A stretch of DNA of 32,633 nt. Source: an uncultured Xanthobacter sp. (GTDB lineage: Bacteria > Pseudomonadota > Alphaproteobacteria > Rhizobiales > Xanthobacteraceae). Where the stretch lies: NCBI GenBank assembly GCA_937872325.1, contig CALMSN010000159.1:1-32633 (forward strand). The letters run 5' to 3'. The notes under the pieces are model-generated. The model saw only the letters and a program-made list of their open reading frames with translations, was not told the DNA's origin and did no database searches. The position numbers and the translations under genes were made by a program. Numbering within the stretch: position 1 is the stretch's first letter; each line of letters starts with the position of its first letter. Shown one piece after another: positions 1-8,611 of the stretch.

Positions 1-1
1 C

Positions 2-991
2 GCGCCCCAAACGGACGAACGGCCCCGCCCCAGCCGCGAGCAGGATAACCGCCCCCGCGCGCCCAAGCGCGACCTCGACGGCTGGGTGCTGCTCGACAAC
101 CCGGTGGGCATGACCTCCACCCAGGCGGTGGGCGCGGTGAAGCGCCTGTTCGGGGCGAAGAAGGCCGGCCATGCCGGCACGCTGGATCCGCTGGCCTCGG
201 GCTGCCTGCCCATCGCCTTCGGCGAGGCCACCAAGACCGTTCCCTACATCATGGACGGCCGCAAGACCTACCGCTTCACCGTGCGCTTCGGCATCGAGAC
301 CGATACCGACGATGCCGAGGGGCGTCCGGTGGCCAGCTCCGACACCCGGCCGGAAGATGATGCCATCGTCGCGGCGCTCGACGCCTTCCGCGGCGAGATC
401 ATGCAGGTTCCGCCGGCCTATTCGGCGCTGAAGATCGGCGGCGAGCGCGCCTACGACCTCGCCCGCGAGGGCGAGGAGGTGGTGCTGGCGGCACGGCCGG
501 TCACCATCTTCCGCATCGCCCTGGTGGAGCGGCCGGACGCCGACCATGCGGTGCTGGAGGCGGAGGCCGGGAAGGGCACCTATGTCCGCGCCATCGCCCG
601 CGACCTCGGGCGGATGCTGGGCTGCCACGGCCATGTCTCGGCGCTGCGCCGGGCCTGCGTCGGCCCGTTCCTGGAAGAGGACCTGGTGCCCCTCACCGAG
701 ATCGAGGATCGCGCCGCCGTCGGCGACGAGGCGCTGATGGAGGTGCTCGATCCGGTGGAGTTCGCGCTGGAGGAACTGCAGGACATCTCGGTCTCGCCGC
801 CGGATGCCCATCGCCTGCGCTGCGGCCAGTCGATCATCCTGCGCGGGCGCGATGCGCCGATCGTGGAAGGCCATGTGGCGGTGTTCTGCCAGGACGCGCT
901 GATCGCCATCGGCGACGGGCAGGGCGGCGAGATCTTCCCGCACCGGGTGTTCAACTGGGCCCGCGCCAAGCCGCCACGCCGCCCGCGCTGA
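2..991 (+). CDS. truB: tRNA pseudouridine(55) synthase TruB (5' end outside window)
   Basis: Converts U55 to pseudouridine in the T-loop of tRNAs in the cytoplasm. The frame is open from base 2 with no start codon before KRDLDGWVLLDNPVGM, which is the usual TruB N-terminus, so the true start lies upstream of the window. A GTG at 86 would remove conserved residues and is not the start. The signature GHAGTLDPLASGCLPIAFGE (around base 165-225) carries the catalytic Asp of the TLDPLASG loop. GTYVRAIARDLG and the C-terminal TruB domain ending in FPHRVFNWA are intact. In many bacteria truB lies between rbfA and rpsO. Here the 3' side is instead a repeat-filled gap followed by genes on the other strand. 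Family assignment is secure; only the missing 5' end is uncertain. Confidence 0.96.
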   Translation, partial: APQTDERPRPSREQDNRPRAPKRDLDGWVLLDNPVGMTSTQAVGAVKRLFGAKKAGHAGTLDPLASGCLPIAFGEATKTVPYIMDGRKTYRFTVRFGIETDTDDAEGRPVASSDTRPEDDAIVAALDAFRGEIMQVPPAYSALKIGGERAYDLAREGEEVVLAARPVTIFRIALVERPDADHAVLEAEAGKGTYVRAIARDLGRMLGCHGHVSALRRACVGPFLEEDLVPLTEIEDRAAVGDEALMEVLDPVEFALEELQDISVSPPDAHRLRCGQSIILRGRDAPIVEGHVAVFCQDALIAIGDGQGGEIFPHRVFNWARAKPPRRPR

Positions 992-1034
992 GCCGCTGCG
1001 CGGGAGCCTCACCGGCCGGTGGGGCGCGCGTCCG

Positions 1035-1500
1035 GGCCGCGGGAGTTCGGCTATCGGCCTCGGTCATCGACCGGGGCCGATGGGCGGCCGAGGCGCGGAA
1101 TGGGATAGCCACCGGACCATGAGGCAAGATCACGGGCGGTGGGATTCTCTCACGGGCCACCGCTGCTGGACCCGGGCCGAGCGGGCCGCCGACGCGCGCA
1201 CGAGGGTGAACCGCCGGCTCATGAGGCGAGATCACGGGCGGTGGGAATTCGGCCTTCGGCCGTCGGTGATCGACCCGGGCGGAATGGGTCCGATGAGATG
1301 CCGGGCGGGCGGCCGCAATCGGGCATGAGCACGCTTGCCGCCGTCGGCGTTCGGTCATCGAACCTGAGCGAAGGGTCGGGCCGTCGTGCATGGGCTTCGG
1401 CAATCCGGCCATGACGCAAGCGCTCGGGCCGTCGGTGCCCTGCCATCGGCGTTGGTCATCGCGCGGGGCGAGCGGCCCCGCTCCGGCCCGCCTCGTGCGC
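1035..1500. repeat. Degenerate ~100-bp intergenic tandem repeat array (about 4-5 copies)
   Basis: Recurring blocks are spaced roughly 85-104 bp apart. A CATGAGGC-type block starts at 1118 and 1220 (27 bp with one mismatch, 1118-1144 versus 1220-1246) and decays at 1324, 1410 and perhaps 1502. A second block of the form CGGTCATCGACC occurs at 1061, 1264, 1352 and, weaker, 1453. GGGAGTTCGG at 1041 matches GGGAATTCGG at 1243, two periods later. No reading frame here has plausible protein features or a ribosome binding site. The array fills most of the gap between truB and the convergent gene at 1668. Copy number and boundaries are by eye. Confidence 0.6.
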
Positions 1501-1503
1501 CCA

Positions 1504-1670
1504 TGAGAGCTTCTGACAAAACCGATGGGTCGAGGATGGGCGAGGACTTTCGCGTCTCCCGCCAGGCGCCGAACGCGGTCGATGCCGCAAGCATCGGCCA
1601 GGATCCGCAACGCCGCAGGAGACCAAAAGGCCCGGTCAGCCGACCTGAGAGGTTTTGTCGGAAGCTCTCA
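1504..1670. repeat. 167-bp imperfect palindrome with 20-bp terminal inverted repeats (MITE-like)
   Basis: The outer arms 1504-1523 and 1651-1670 are inverted copies with 19 of 20 bases matching (core GAGCTTCTGACAAAACC). Inside, GTCTCC(C/T)GC-type segments on both sides still pair. The centre is a perfect small hairpin: CGATGC at 1580-1585, loop CGCAA, GCATCG at 1591-1596. The hairpin centre (1588) coincides with the midpoint of the arms (1587), so the whole unit is one decayed long inverted repeat. It codes for no obvious protein. The size, terminal repeats and position between convergent genes fit a miniature inverted-repeat element or a bidirectional structured RNA or terminator. No target-site duplication is obvious. 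Confidence 0.6.
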
Positions 1671-2243
1671 AGGGCCGTTGGCGGACGTTCCGTTCTGCGG
1701 ACCGCCGGGCGCTGCCGGCGGGGGAGCGGCGTCGCGGGCGGGCAGGCTGGGTGCGGCCTCGGCCGGCGGCAGGGCCGCCCGCTCGGCCGGCGACCGCAGG
1801 ATCGGCTTGAAGAAGCCGGCGGTGGAGCCCGCCACCAGCCAGTAGGCGAGGCCCCCGGCCAGCCCCGCGGCGACCACATAGAAGGTGTCGTCGGCGCCGT
1901 CCGGCAGGCTGCCGGCGGGGCTGAGGATCCGGGCGCCGATCCAGGCGGAGATCACCCCGTTGCCCACATGGAACATCCAGGAGCGGATGGCGAACGCCTC
2001 CGAGAACAGGATGCCCACCGCCGCCACCAGCCACATCATCGACAGCAGCAGGATCAGCACCGCCACCGCGGTGACGATGCCGAGGATGAAGGCGATGGGC
2101 GCCTCGTCCGGCGCGGCGGGGGCGAACAGGGTGCCGAGCCGCCAGGCGCCGAACAGCGTCACCACCGCCCCGGCGAACACCGCGGCGAGGTAGCCGAACG
2201 GCACCAGAAGGAAACGCAGGAGCAGGCGGGCGAGGTTGTCCAT
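1668..2243 (-). CDS. Small integral membrane protein of unknown function
   Basis: 191 aa. Four hydrophobic segments are visible: about residues 8-38 (LLLRFLLVPFGYLAAVFAGA), 50-80 (FILGIVTAVAVLILLLSMMW), 80-110 and 122-142 (FYVVAAGLAGGLAYWLVAG). A Pro/Ala-rich, probably cytoplasmic, tail of about 40 residues follows. No enzymatic motif is recognised. The ATG at 2243 lies 15 bp downstream of the rlmN stop on the same strand, so the two are probably co-transcribed. The stop codon occupies 1668-1670, the outermost bases of the adjoining palindrome, so the end of the reading frame may have been set by insertion of that element. The low-complexity tail fits such an altered C-terminus, but this is inference. 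Function unknown. Confidence 0.8.
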   Translation of the reverse strand: MDNLARLLLRFLLVPFGYLAAVFAGAVVTLFGAWRLGTLFAPAAPDEAPIAFILGIVTAVAVLILLLSMMWLVAAVGILFSEAFAIRSWMFHVGNGVISAWIGARILSPAGSLPDGADDTFYVVAAGLAGGLAYWLVAGSTAGFFKPILRSPAERAALPPAEAAPSLPARDAAPPPAAPGGPQNGTSANGP

Positions 2244-2258
2244 GGGGCGGGCGTCCGC

Positions 2259-3663
2259 TCACTCCGCCTCGGCCGAGGCCATCATCGCCCGGTAGGCGAG
2301 GCGCTCGCGGGCGGAGAGCTTCTCGCTCTCGCTCTTGAGCTGGCCGCAGGCGGCGAGGATGTCGCGCCCGCGCGGGGTGCGCACCGGGCTCGCATAGCCG
2401 GCGCGGAAGACGATGTCGGAGAAGCGCTCGATCGTGTCCCAGTCCGAGCACTCGTATTGCGTGCCGGGCCAGGGGTTGAAGGGGATCAGGTTGATCTTCG
2501 CCGGCACCCCCTCCAGCAGCTTCACCAGCGCGCGGGCGTCGGCGGGGCTGTCGTTGACGCCCTTCAGCATCACGTACTCGAAGGTGATGCGCTTGGCGTT
2601 GGAGGCAGCGGGATAGGTCCGGCAGGCCTCCATCAGCGCCTTGATGGGGTACTTCTTGTTGATGGGCACCAGCACGTCGCGCAGGTCGTCGCGCACGGCG
2701 TGCAGCGAGATGGCGAGCATGGGGCCCACCTCGGCGCCGAGCCGGGAGATCTCCGGCACCACCCCGGAGGTGGAGACGGTGATGCGCCGCTTGCCGAGGC
2801 CGAGGCCGTCGCCGTCGGCGAGGGTCTCGATGGCCTCGGCCACGCTGTCATAGGCGTAGAGCGGCGCCCCCCTGCCCACGAAGACGAGGTTGGTGGCCCG
2901 CCGGCCGCCCTCGGCTGGGCAGGCCCGGGCCCACCGCGCGGTCGCGGCCGGGATAGTCGCCGAGCCGGTCGCGGGCCACCATCACCTGGGCGACGATCTC
3001 CGCGGCGGTCAGGTTGCGCACCAGCCGCTGGGTGCCGGTGTGGCAGAACGAGCAGTTGAGGGTGCAGCCCACCTGCGAGGACACGCACAGCGTGCCGCGG
3101 TCGCTCTCGGGGATGTAGACGGTCTCGATGTCGTGGGGCTTCTCGCCCGGCTGGTCGGCGGGAAAGCGCAGCAGCCACTTGCGGGTGCCGTCCTGCGACA
3201 CCTGCTCGGCCACGATCTGGGGCCGGGCCAGCGTGAACGCGTCCGCGAGCTTCGCGCGCAGGTGCTTGGAGACGTTGGTCATCTCCGAAAAATCGAGGGC
3301 GCCGCGCAGGTAGATCCAGTGCCAGAGCTGGTTCACCCGCATGCGCTGCTCGCGCTCCGGCACGCCGATGGCGGCCAGTGCCTGCACCAGCTTCTCCCGG
3401 TCGAGGCCGACGAGGGACCGGCCGGGCGCGGCGGCGCCGGGAAGAGACGGCATGTCCGTGCCGGCCGGGGTGGTGCGGGAGGCCGCCGCGGTCGGCGGCA
3501 GGCCCGGCGCGTCGGCACCGAGACTGGACGAATGCAGTGCGTCCGCGCCGGCCAGGGACGGGCGCGGCGCGTCCGCATCGCGCGGGGGCGCGGCAGGGGC
3601 GGGGGCATCGCTGCGGTCGGGCGCACGGGCGGCGGCGGCCGGCGGGATCGGGTGAAGGCTCAT
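2259..3663 (-). pseudogene. rlmN: 23S rRNA (adenine2503-C2)/tRNA A37 methyltransferase RlmN, frameshifted in this sequence
   Basis: Radical-SAM methylase of A2503 in 23S rRNA and A37 in some tRNAs. The N-terminal frame starts at ATG 3663 and carries the [4Fe-4S] motif CTLNCSFC (Cys200, Cys204, Cys207). The C-terminal frame carries [22 protein letters not shown] and the mechanistic Cys in ILAACGQL. The halves lie in different frames. Removing one base near 2917 (a CCC run on the coding strand) restores [17 protein letters not shown]. About 45 bases downstream the conserved GMGEPL reads GRGAPL. Both defects fall within ~60 bases of G/C-rich sequence and could be base-calling errors rather than a true pseudogene. 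The first ~80 residues before [10 protein letters not shown] are an unusual Ala/Pro/Asp-rich extension. An alternative ATG lies at 3702. Confidence 0.85.
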
Positions 3664-3711
3664 GATGCCGCATCCATACTGCCGATTGCGGCATCTTTCC
3701 ATCCGTGGAAA
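3664..3711. promoter_or_regulatory. Two abutting inverted repeats in the rlmN-mcd divergent intergenic region
   Basis: GATGCCGCA (3664-3672) and TGCGGCATC (3687-3695) form a perfect 9-bp inverted repeat with a 14-bp spacer. One arm touches the rlmN start codon (3661-3663). Directly adjacent, TTTCCA (3696-3701) and TGGAAA (3706-3711) form a second perfect dyad with a 4-base loop. Positions suit either an operator acting on the divergent promoters or 5'-leader hairpins of rlmN. No regulator can be named from sequence. Confidence 0.5.
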
Positions 3712-3797
3712 GAGCGGGCGAGGTCTCGCCGTGGTCTTGAAGGCCGAGGCGAGGCATGGATAGTCTATTGCACTGCACCCTTCTGGAGAACCGCCCC

Positions 3798-5495
3798 ATG
3801 TCAGCCAGCCCCGCGCCTGCCGCTTCTGCCGCCCCCGCTACCCTGATCGACGCGGTGGAGCTGGGGCGCACGGCCACGGCGCGCCTCGAGCGCCTCCTGG
3901 CCGAGGCCACCTCCACGGTGCGCGCCAAGGTGAGCGAGGGCGGGCGCATCTCCTCCTCGCTGCTGGAGCGCGAGCAGCGCGCCTCGCACGGCCTCGCCTG
4001 GCTGGCGACCTACGTGTTCTCGGTGCGCGAGCTGGTGCACTACGCCGACCGCCTGGCCGAGATGGGCAAGTTCGGCGACACCGAGCAGCTCATCGTCCAG
4101 ATCGGCCTTGGCGAGTACATCGCCCAGATCCTCGGCGGCATCCCCATGAGCCAGGGCGAGCTGCTGCGCCTCACCGACCTCTATCTCGATCCGGAGGTGT
4201 TCGACGACCTGTGGGCGGACGAGGCCGTCAAAACCCTCGCCCGCGACGGCAACACCGCGGCGAGCCGCGCGGCGCTGGCCGACATCATCCGCGAGGCCCA
4301 TCCCGGCGGCACCATCGGCGAGGCCGGCCTCGACGAGACCATGGAGGCCATGCGCGAGCAGATGTACCGCTTCGTGGAAGCGGAGGTCGCCCCCCACGCC
4401 CACGAGTGGCACCTCAAGAACGAGTACATCCCGCTGGAGATCATCGCCCAGCTCTCGGAGATGGGCGTGTTCGGCCTCACCATTCCGGAGGATTTCGGCG
4501 GCCTGGGCCTGCCCAAGGAGGCCATGTGCGTGGTCACCGAGGAGCTGTCGCGCGGCTATATCGGCGTCGGCTCGCTGGGCACCCGCTCGGAGATCGCGGC
4601 CGAGCTGATCCTGGCCGGCGGCACCGATGCGCAGAAGGCCCTCTTCCTCCCCCGGATCGCCGCCGGCGAGATCCTGCCCACCGCGGTCTTCACCGAGCCC
4701 AACACCGGCTCCGACCTCGCCTCGCTGCGCACCCGCGCGGTGAAGGAGGGTGACGTCTACACCGTCTCCGGCAACAAGACCTGGATCACCCATCCGGTCC
4801 GCGCCGACATCATGACGCTGCTGGTGCGCACCAATCCGGCCGAGCCCGGCTACAAGGGCCTGTCGATCCTGCTCGCCGAGAAGCCCCGCGGCACCGATGC
4901 CGATCCCTTCCCGGCCGAGGGCATGAGCGGCGGCGAGATCGAGGTGCTCGGCTATCGCGGCATGAAGGAATACGAGATCGCCTTCGACGGCTTCGAGGTG
5001 CCGGCGGCCAATCTGCTGGGCGAGAAGGAAGGCCAGGGCTTCAAGCAGCTCATGGCCACCTTCGAGAGCGCCCGCATCCAGACCGCCGCCCGCGCGGTCG
5101 GCGTCGCCCAGGCGGCGATGGAGGTGGGACGCAAGTATGCCGAGGAGCGGATCCAGTTCGGCAAGGCGCTGATCAACTTCCCCCGCGTGGCCGATAAGAT
5201 CGTGATGATGGCGGTGGAGACCATGATCGCCCGCCAGATCACCTACTTCGCCGCCCGCGCCAAGGACGAGGGCCGGCGGACGGACCTGGAGGCCGGAATG
5301 GCCAAGCTGCTCGGCGCCCGCGTCGCCTGGGCGGCGGCGGACAACGCCCTGCAGATCCACGGCGGCAACGGCTTCGCGCTGGAATATCCGGTGTCGCGGA
5401 TCCTGTGCGACGCCCGCATCCTCAACATCTTCGAGGGCGCGGCGGAGATCCAGGCCCAGGTCATCGCCCGCCGTCTGCTGGACGGGGGGAACTGA
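3798..5495 (+). CDS. mcd: (2S)-methylsuccinyl-CoA dehydrogenase (ethylmalonyl-CoA pathway)
   Basis: FAD-dependent acyl-CoA dehydrogenase that oxidises (2S)-methylsuccinyl-CoA to mesaconyl-CoA in the ethylmalonyl-CoA pathway for acetyl-CoA assimilation. ATG at 3798 is chosen because a GGAG lies at 3785-3788; an upstream in-frame ATG at 3756 lacks this. 565 aa, about 180 residues longer than ordinary acyl-CoA dehydrogenases. The extra N-terminal helical region ([39 protein letters not shown]) is the hallmark separating Mcd from short- and medium-chain enzymes. The core follows with [17 protein letters not shown] (FAD/substrate binding), [15 protein letters not shown], and the C-terminal IFEGAAEIQ, whose Glu (residue 546) is the expected catalytic base. 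It is followed by a strong terminator, so it is probably monocistronic. The subfamily call rests on recalled similarity to methylotroph Mcd. Confidence 0.87.
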   Translation: MSASPAPAASAAPATLIDAVELGRTATARLERLLAEATSTVRAKVSEGGRISSSLLEREQRASHGLAWLATYVFSVRELVHYADRLAEMGKFGDTEQLIVQIGLGEYIAQILGGIPMSQGELLRLTDLYLDPEVFDDLWADEAVKTLARDGNTAASRAALADIIREAHPGGTIGEAGLDETMEAMREQMYRFVEAEVAPHAHEWHLKNEYIPLEIIAQLSEMGVFGLTIPEDFGGLGLPKEAMCVVTEELSRGYIGVGSLGTRSEIAAELILAGGTDAQKALFLPRIAAGEILPTAVFTEPNTGSDLASLRTRAVKEGDVYTVSGNKTWITHPVRADIMTLLVRTNPAEPGYKGLSILLAEKPRGTDADPFPAEGMSGGEIEVLGYRGMKEYEIAFDGFEVPAANLLGEKEGQGFKQLMATFESARIQTAARAVGVAQAAMEVGRKYAEERIQFGKALINFPRVADKIVMMAVETMIARQITYFAARAKDEGRRTDLEAGMAKLLGARVAWAAADNALQIHGGNGFALEYPVSRILCDARILNIFEGAAEIQAQVIARRLLDGGN

Positions 5496-5547
5496 CCCCG
5501 CGGGCCTTGCCCTTCCACCGCGGCCGGCCGGGACCGCGCATGCATCG

Positions 5548-5575
5548 AAAGGGGCCCGTGACGGGCCCCTTTTTT
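5548..5575 (+). terminator. Rho-independent terminator after mcd
   Basis: AAAGGGGCCC (5548-5557), loop GTGAC, GGGCCCCTTT (5563-5572), continuing into a run of six T (5570-5575). A perfect 10-bp stem, 52 bp after the mcd stop codon. It insulates mcd from ppc. Confidence 0.92.
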
Positions 5576-5664
5576 CTTTCGCTCCCGCACAAATTCCGGA
5601 ACACTGCACCGCACGATCCGGCGACGCCGCCCGCACCGGACGTCGATCCCGGAGCGCCCCCTCC

Positions 5665-8466
5665 ATGCATGCAGGCCTGCCCCTCCCGCCGGACGAGATC
5701 GACGCCGACGACATCGATGCGCCGCTGCGCGAGGACATCCGCCGCCTCGGCCGCATCCTCGGCGACACCCTGCGCACCCAGGAGGGCGAGGCGCTGTACG
5801 ACCTGGTGGAGCGGATCCGCCAGACCTCGATCCGCTTCCACCGCCACGCCGATGCCGCCGCCAGCGCCGAGCTCGACGGCCTGTTGACCGGCCTCGCGCC
5901 GGAAAAGGCGGTGGGCACCATCCGCGCCTTCACCTATTTCTCCCACCTCGCCAACCTCGCCGAGGACGCCCATTCGGGCCGTCGGCGGCGGGCCGAGGCT
6001 CTGGCCGGGGCGCCGCCCGGCGCCGGCTCGCTGGCCCGCGCCTTCGCCCAGGCGGCCGAGGCGGGCATCGGCGCGGCGGCGCTCGCGGACTTCTTCGCCG
6101 GCGCCTCCATCAGTCCGGTCCTGACCGCCCATCCCACGGAGGTCCGGCGCAAGAGCACCCAGAACCGGGAGATGGAAATCTCCGACGTGCTCGACCGCGA
6201 GGCCCGCATCGAGCCCACCCCCGACGAGGCCGCCGAGACCGAGGAGGCGCTGCGCCGGGCGGTGCTCACCCTGTGGCAGACCACCCTGCTGCGGCGGATC
6301 AAGCTGACGGTGATGGACGAGGTGCAGAACGGCCTCTCCTATTACGACTACACCTTCCTCGCCCAGCTGCCGCGGCTCTATTGCGACGTCGAGGACCGGC
6401 TGTCCGCCCTCGGCCGGCCGGACGAGGAGAGCAGCGCCGCGCTGCCCGCCTTCCTTCGCATCGGCAGCTGGATCGGCGGCGATCGCGACGGCAACCCCTT
6501 CGTCACCGCCGACGTGCTGGCGCGGACGGTGGAGATGCACCGCGCCCGTATCATGGCCCACTATCAGACAGAGCTGACGGCGCTGGGGGCCGAGCTGTCC
6601 CTGGCCAGCCGGCTGGTGGGGATCTCCGACGAACTCGGGGAACTGGCGTTCCGCTCGCCCGACCGGGCGCTGGAGCATCGCGAGGAGCCGTATCGCCGGG
6701 TGATCGCCTATGTGCTGGCGCGGCTGAAGGCGACGGCGGCGCACCAGGCCGGCGCGCCGGCCGCCACCGGGCCGGATGCCGCGTTGCCCTATGAGGGGCC
6801 GCAGGCGCTCAGCGACGATCTCGACGTGATCCACCGCTCCCTGTGCGCCAACGGCTCGGCGCTGCTGGCGCGGGGCCGGCTGCGGCGGCTGCGCCATGGG
6901 GTGCGCTGCTTCGGCTTCCACCTCGCCTGCATCGACCTCAGGCAGAATTCCGAGGTGCACGAGCGCACCGTCGCCGAGCTGCTGGAGAAGGTGGCTCCGG
7001 GCACCGCCTATGCCGGCCTCGGCGAGGAGGCGCGGGTGGCGGTGCTGCTGCGCGAGCTCGCCACCCCGCGGCTCCTCGCCTCGCCCTTCGTCGCCTATTC
7101 GGAGGAGACCCGCTCCGAGCTCGCCATCTTCCGCACCGCCGCCGAGGCGCATCGCCTGCTGGGCCGGGAGGTGGTGCCCAACGCCATCATCTCCAAGGCG
7201 GAATCGGTCTCCGACCTGCTGGAGCTGGCGCTGCTGCTGAAGGAGGTGGGCCTCGTCACCGCCGAGGGCTGGAGCGCGGTCAACATCATCCCGCTGTTCG
7301 AGACCATCGGCGACCTCAAGGCCTGCGCCAAGGTGATGGAGAGCGCCTTCGCCATCCCGGCCTACCGCCGGCTGGTGGACAGCCGCGGCGGCGAGCAGGA
7401 GGTGATGCTCGGCTATTCCGACAGCAACAAGGATGGCGGCTTCGTCACCTCCGGCTGGGAGCTGTACAAGGCGGAGATCGGCCTCATCGACGTGTTCCGC
7501 GCCCACGGGGTGCGGCTGCGCCTGTTCCACGGCCGCGGCGGCTCGGTGGGGCGCGGCGGCGGCCCGAGCTACGACGCCATCGTCGCCCAGCCCGGCGGGG
7601 CGGTGAACGGGCAGATCCGGATCACCGAGCAGGGCGAGATCATCTCCTCCAAATATTCCAACGGCGAGGTTGGCCGGCGCAACCTGGAGATCCTGGTGGC
7701 GGCGACGCTGGACGCCTCGCTGATCCAGCCCCAGGAGGCCGCGCCCCGGCCGGAATTCCTCTCCGCCATGGAGGCGGTGTCCGACGAGGCGTTCCGCGCC
7801 TACCGCGCCCTGGTCTACGAGACCGAGGGGTTCGAGGACTATTTTTGGTCGTCCACGGTGATCAGCGAGATCGCCACCCTGAACATCGGCTCGCGCCCGG
7901 CCTCGCGGGCGAAGACGCGGGCCATCACCTCGCTGCGTGCCATCCCGTGGGTGTTCTCCTGGGCCCAGTGCCGGCTGATGCTGCCGGCCTGGTACGGCTT
8001 CGGCACCGCGGTGGAGGCGTTCGCCCGCCGCCGGCCGGACTACGGGCTGCCCTTCCTGAAGGCCATGTATGCGGAGTGGCCCTTCTTCCGCACCCTGCTC
8101 TCCAACATGGACATGGTGCTGTCCAAGAGCTCGCTCGCCATCGCCTCGCGCTATGCCGAGCTGGTGCCGGACGAGGCGCTGCGCGCGGCCATCTTCGGCC
8201 GCATCCGGGCCGAGTACGAGCTGACCATCGGCCACCTGCTGGCCATCACCGGGCAATCGCGGCTGCTGGAGGGCAACCCCGCCCTCGACCGCTCCATCCA
8301 CGCCCGCTTCCCCTATCTCGACCCGCTCAACCACCTGCAGGTGGAGATGCTGCGGCTGCACCGGGCGGCGCCGGACGGGCGCGGCGGGGAGGCCGACGAC
8401 AAGGTGCTGCACGGCATCCAGCTCTCCATCAACGGCATCTCGGCCGGCCTGCGCAATTCCGGGTAG
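5665..8466 (+). CDS. ppc: Phosphoenolpyruvate carboxylase
   Basis: Carboxylates PEP with bicarbonate to oxaloacetate and phosphate, replenishing C4 acids. 933 aa, normal for bacterial PEPC. Key motifs in order: [13 protein letters not shown] with catalytic His156; [35 protein letters not shown]; the mobile loop [33 protein letters not shown]; and the C-terminus [11 protein letters not shown], a variant of the usual ...RNTG end. The start at 5665 has a GGAG at 5651-5654. It lies between the mcd terminator and the ccp promoter region and so is probably transcribed alone. In organisms using the serine cycle or ethylmalonyl-CoA pathway, PEPC feeds C4 intermediates. No N-terminal phosphorylation motif of the plant type is seen. 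Confidence 0.97.
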   Translation: MHAGLPLPPDEIDADDIDAPLREDIRRLGRILGDTLRTQEGEALYDLVERIRQTSIRFHRHADAAASAELDGLLTGLAPEKAVGTIRAFTYFSHLANLAEDAHSGRRRRAEALAGAPPGAGSLARAFAQAAEAGIGAAALADFFAGASISPVLTAHPTEVRRKSTQNREMEISDVLDREARIEPTPDEAAETEEALRRAVLTLWQTTLLRRIKLTVMDEVQNGLSYYDYTFLAQLPRLYCDVEDRLSALGRPDEESSAALPAFLRIGSWIGGDRDGNPFVTADVLARTVEMHRARIMAHYQTELTALGAELSLASRLVGISDELGELAFRSPDRALEHREEPYRRVIAYVLARLKATAAHQAGAPAATGPDAALPYEGPQALSDDLDVIHRSLCANGSALLARGRLRRLRHGVRCFGFHLACIDLRQNSEVHERTVAELLEKVAPGTAYAGLGEEARVAVLLRELATPRLLASPFVAYSEETRSELAIFRTAAEAHRLLGREVVPNAIISKAESVSDLLELALLLKEVGLVTAEGWSAVNIIPLFETIGDLKACAKVMESAFAIPAYRRLVDSRGGEQEVMLGYSDSNKDGGFVTSGWELYKAEIGLIDVFRAHGVRLRLFHGRGGSVGRGGGPSYDAIVAQPGGAVNGQIRITEQGEIISSKYSNGEVGRRNLEILVAATLDASLIQPQEAAPRPEFLSAMEAVSDEAFRAYRALVYETEGFEDYFWSSTVISEIATLNIGSRPASRAKTRAITSLRAIPWVFSWAQCRLMLPAWYGFGTAVEAFARRRPDYGLPFLKAMYAEWPFFRTLLSNMDMVLSKSSLAIASRYAELVPDEALRAAIFGRIRAEYELTIGHLLAITGQSRLLEGNPALDRSIHARFPYLDPLNHLQVEMLRLHRAAPDGRGGEADDKVLHGIQLSINGISAGLRNSG

Positions 8467-8538
8467 GGGGCTTCGGCCGGGCGACGGATCGGGGCAGGGG
8501 TCGTTTCAGCCTACCCCGGTAGTTTTTGCTTATTAGAA

Positions 8539-8552
8539 TTGATCCAAATCAT
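8539..8552 (+). promoter_or_regulatory. FNR/FixK-type box upstream of ccp
   Basis: TTGATCCAAATCAT matches the FNR/FixK/Anr consensus TTGAT-N4-ATCAA at 9 of 10 defined positions. Its centre (8545.5) is about 66 bp before the ATG at 8612. A class II activator site centred at -41.5 would place the transcription start near 8587, leaving a ~25-nt leader. This predicts induction of the peroxidase under low oxygen. Confidence 0.75.
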
Positions 8553-8611
8553 GCTCGTCGGCGCGTCAATCGATCTAGCCTCCTTTCCCAGGGTCATGGG
8601 TGGAGGCGATG

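Noticed and set aside
1035-1500. CRISPR array reading of the ~100-bp repeats
   Set aside because: Units are long, degenerate and contiguous, with no unique spacers between short identical repeats and no cas genes nearby.
1386-3059. A 557-codon plus-strand open frame covering the repeat zone and the membrane protein/rlmN
   Set aside because: Repetitive Arg/Gly/His-rich translation with no domains; the minus strand holds recognisable genes.
5461-8412. A 983-codon minus-strand open frame over ppc
   Set aside because: It is the mirror of a canonical PEP carboxylase and has the same low-complexity composition as other GC-rich shadows.
8460-8530. Terminator after ppc (GGGTAGG ... CCTACCC followed by TTTTT)
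   Set aside because: The arms are about 44 bases apart with an unmatched base, and the short CTACC/GGTAG hairpin has only a 2-base loop; too weak to call.
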